Positions 62,873-64,000 of a stretch of DNA of 64,000 bases are shown one piece after another (position 1 is the first letter of the stretch; every line of letters starts with the position of its first letter). Below the pieces are notes generated by a model that had not been told where the DNA came from, did not search any database, and saw only the letters and a program-made list of their open reading frames with translations. A program made the position numbers and the translations under genes. Source of the DNA: UBA9676 sp963730065 (lineage in GTDB: Bacteria; Actinomycetota; Actinomycetes; Streptosporangiales; Streptosporangiaceae); NCBI GenBank assembly GCA_963730065.1, contig CAVSQL010000014.1, positions 806,001 to 870,000 of the forward strand, read 5' to 3'.

Positions 62873-63520
62873 CTAATCCTCAGCCGGCTCGTCGTCAGCA
62901 GCGAGAATCCGGTACAGGCTACGCCGGGCGTCAGTGAGGATCTTGTGTGCCTGGGCCACCTGTGCGTCGTTGCCGACCCGCATCACCTGTACGGCCGCCA
63001 TCATCACCTGCCCGAACAGGTCACGCAGTTCGATCGCGTCGTCACCAACGCTGCGCGCGACCACGTCCCAGGGCGCCTGGACCTCCTCCGGGTGTCCCGC
63101 GACGTAGGCCTGGCCCTCCGTGGTCAGCGCGTACCTGCGGCGCCCGCCCTCGGGCGTCTCGGCCTGGATCAGCGCCTCGTCCTCAAGCTGCTGCAGGGCC
63201 GGATAGACCGACCCGGGACTGGGGTGCCAGACGCCTCCGCTGCGCTCCCCGATCTCCTGGATGATCTGGTAGCCGTTCCTGGGCTCCTCGGCCAGCAGCG
63301 CGAGGGCGGCGGCGCGGACGTCGCCGCGCTTGACCCGCGGGCCGCGGAACTTCCCCTTGCCGAACCAGGGCCCCATCTCTGGCGGGCCCCATCCGGGCCC
63401 CCATCCGCCGCGGCGGCCGGGTCCACCCGGCCCGCCCGGGCCCATCCGTACCCGGGCGCGGCCGTGCCGGTGCCGCCGCCCCTCGTGCTCATCTGGCTCC
63501 CACGTCTCTTCGTCGTGCAT
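62873..63520 (-). CDS. PadR-family transcriptional regulator
   Basis: A 215-residue regulator. Residues 1 to about 60 are a His/Arg-, Gly/Pro- and Trp-rich low-complexity stretch. The winged helix follows (VKRGDVRAAALALLAEEPRN, GYQIIQEIGERSGGVWHPSP, GSVYPALQQLEDEALI, GGRRRYALTTEGQAYV). The C-terminal helical part mediates dimerisation. PadR proteins with this layout usually repress adjacent drug-export genes and release DNA on binding the drug. ATG 63520 lies about ten bases from GGGAG; GTG 63529 is closer to it. drrA follows 61 bases downstream, so one regulated transcript is likely. Confidence 0.87.
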   Translation of the reverse strand: MHDEETWEPDEHEGRRHRHGRARVRMGPGGPGGPGRRGGWGPGWGPPEMGPWFGKGKFRGPRVKRGDVRAAALALLAEEPRNGYQIIQEIGERSGGVWHPSPGSVYPALQQLEDEALIQAETPEGGRRRYALTTEGQAYVAGHPEEVQAPWDVVARSVGDDAIELRDLFGQVMMAAVQVMRVGNDAQVAQAHKILTDARRSLYRILAADDEPAED

Positions 63521-64000
63521 GGGTGCCACTCTCCCTTCGTTCCTTGTCTCCGTCAGCGCTCGCCGCGCTTACCGGTACTACCGTCTTCATTTCTAGACAC
63601 GTCGAAGATATATCGGAATACTCTTCAGCGCAACCCCTGAAGCCGGAACGCAACCCCCCGAAGCCGGATGGCCGGACGAGGGCGGCAGTCCGGCACTGCC
63701 GACTACCGGCTAGGCCGGCGGGCCGGGGCTGGACGTCCACAGGCGGGCCAGTAGACGCACGCCTACGCTGGAAGCGGTGGCCTAGGCCGTATGGCGGAAA
63801 GGTGGCGCGGTGCGGGGGGAGCCGCGGGCGTAGCGTTCGCGACGGCCAGGATCACCTCGGCGCCTCGGGCGTACGGGCGCGGCCCATATGGACGACTGCC
63901 AGCCCGCGGGCACCCCGGGCCGCGCCGCCGGATACCAGCCAAGCCGCGGGCCCGAACGTCAGAGGCTCAGCCGCCGATGGCCGACATCGGCCGGGACGGC
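63521..64000. other. Intergenic region upstream of padR
   Basis: This stretch must contain the padR-drrAB promoter, probably at the AT-rich patch near 63585-63625, where GATATATC (63607-63614) is a palindromic core resembling PadR-type operators. At 63837-63853 there is a 17-base match to the right end of the repeat at 58338-58520. An ATG at 63888 opens a frame to the window edge, but nothing about its product is recognisable. Confidence 0.45.

Overview
The window is a roughly 70% GC chromosomal segment of an actinomycete. Support comes from a PASTA serine/threonine kinase, two F420-type luciferase-like flavoproteins, the actinobacterial families DUF3090, DUF3093, DUF3099, DUF3710 and DUF4235, a PAC2 protein (proteasome-bearing lineages), an InhA-like FabI, and the metH-PAC2-DUF3090-phosphatase synteny seen around mycobacterial and streptomycete mshC. 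Streptosporangiales is a plausible order, but this is inference.

Region 1 (1-25.4 kb) is accessory in character. After the kinase and a broken phosphoesterase comes a glycan locus interrupted by a LigD-type polymerase gene. Its centre is a divergent pair. The leftward operon encodes an alpha/alpha-toroid protein, a methyltransferase, a DUF354 protein, an AsnB-type amidotransferase and another methyltransferase, followed by UDP-glucose 6-dehydrogenase. The rightward operon encodes a bi-domain oxidoreductase and a methyltransferase, followed by an acyltransferase-SGNH protein. A leftward lipid-linked sugar module follows: a GT2 polyprenyl-phosphate sugar synthase, two GT-C transferases and a YbhN/LPG-synthase-type membrane protein. 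Together they could make and decorate a uronic-acid-containing surface glycan. Gene fragments of a GT-C transferase, a phosphoesterase and a TetR regulator show that the area has been rearranged.

Region 2 (25.7-38.4 kb) is largely housekeeping: two F420-type flavoproteins, a YceI protein, a TRAM/RumA-type RNA methyltransferase, a TrkA pair, an OB-fold remnant, DUF3710, dUTPase, an AI-2E family exporter, DUF3093, DUF4235, a methyltransferase, a VOC protein, an HhH-GPD protein and small membrane proteins.

Region 3 (38.5-46.7 kb) holds a HAD phosphatase, cobalamin-dependent metH, PAC2, a frameshifted SCO1664-family gene, DUF3090, a histidine phosphatase and a PH-like membrane protein. mshC, which normally lies here, is absent.

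Region 4 (46.7-53.4 kb) is a complete dipeptide/oligopeptide ABC operon with a long hairpin between the binding-protein gene and the rest, followed by a decayed fragment of a second such ATPase gene.

Region 5 (53.4-64 kb) holds fabG-fabI, tldD-tldE, a dodecin, an alpha-hydroxy-acid oxidase, DUF3099, a C-rich triple-hairpin small RNA resembling 6C RNA, and a PadR-DrrA-DrrB drug-efflux set. No rRNA, tRNA, CRISPR array or intact transposase was recognised.
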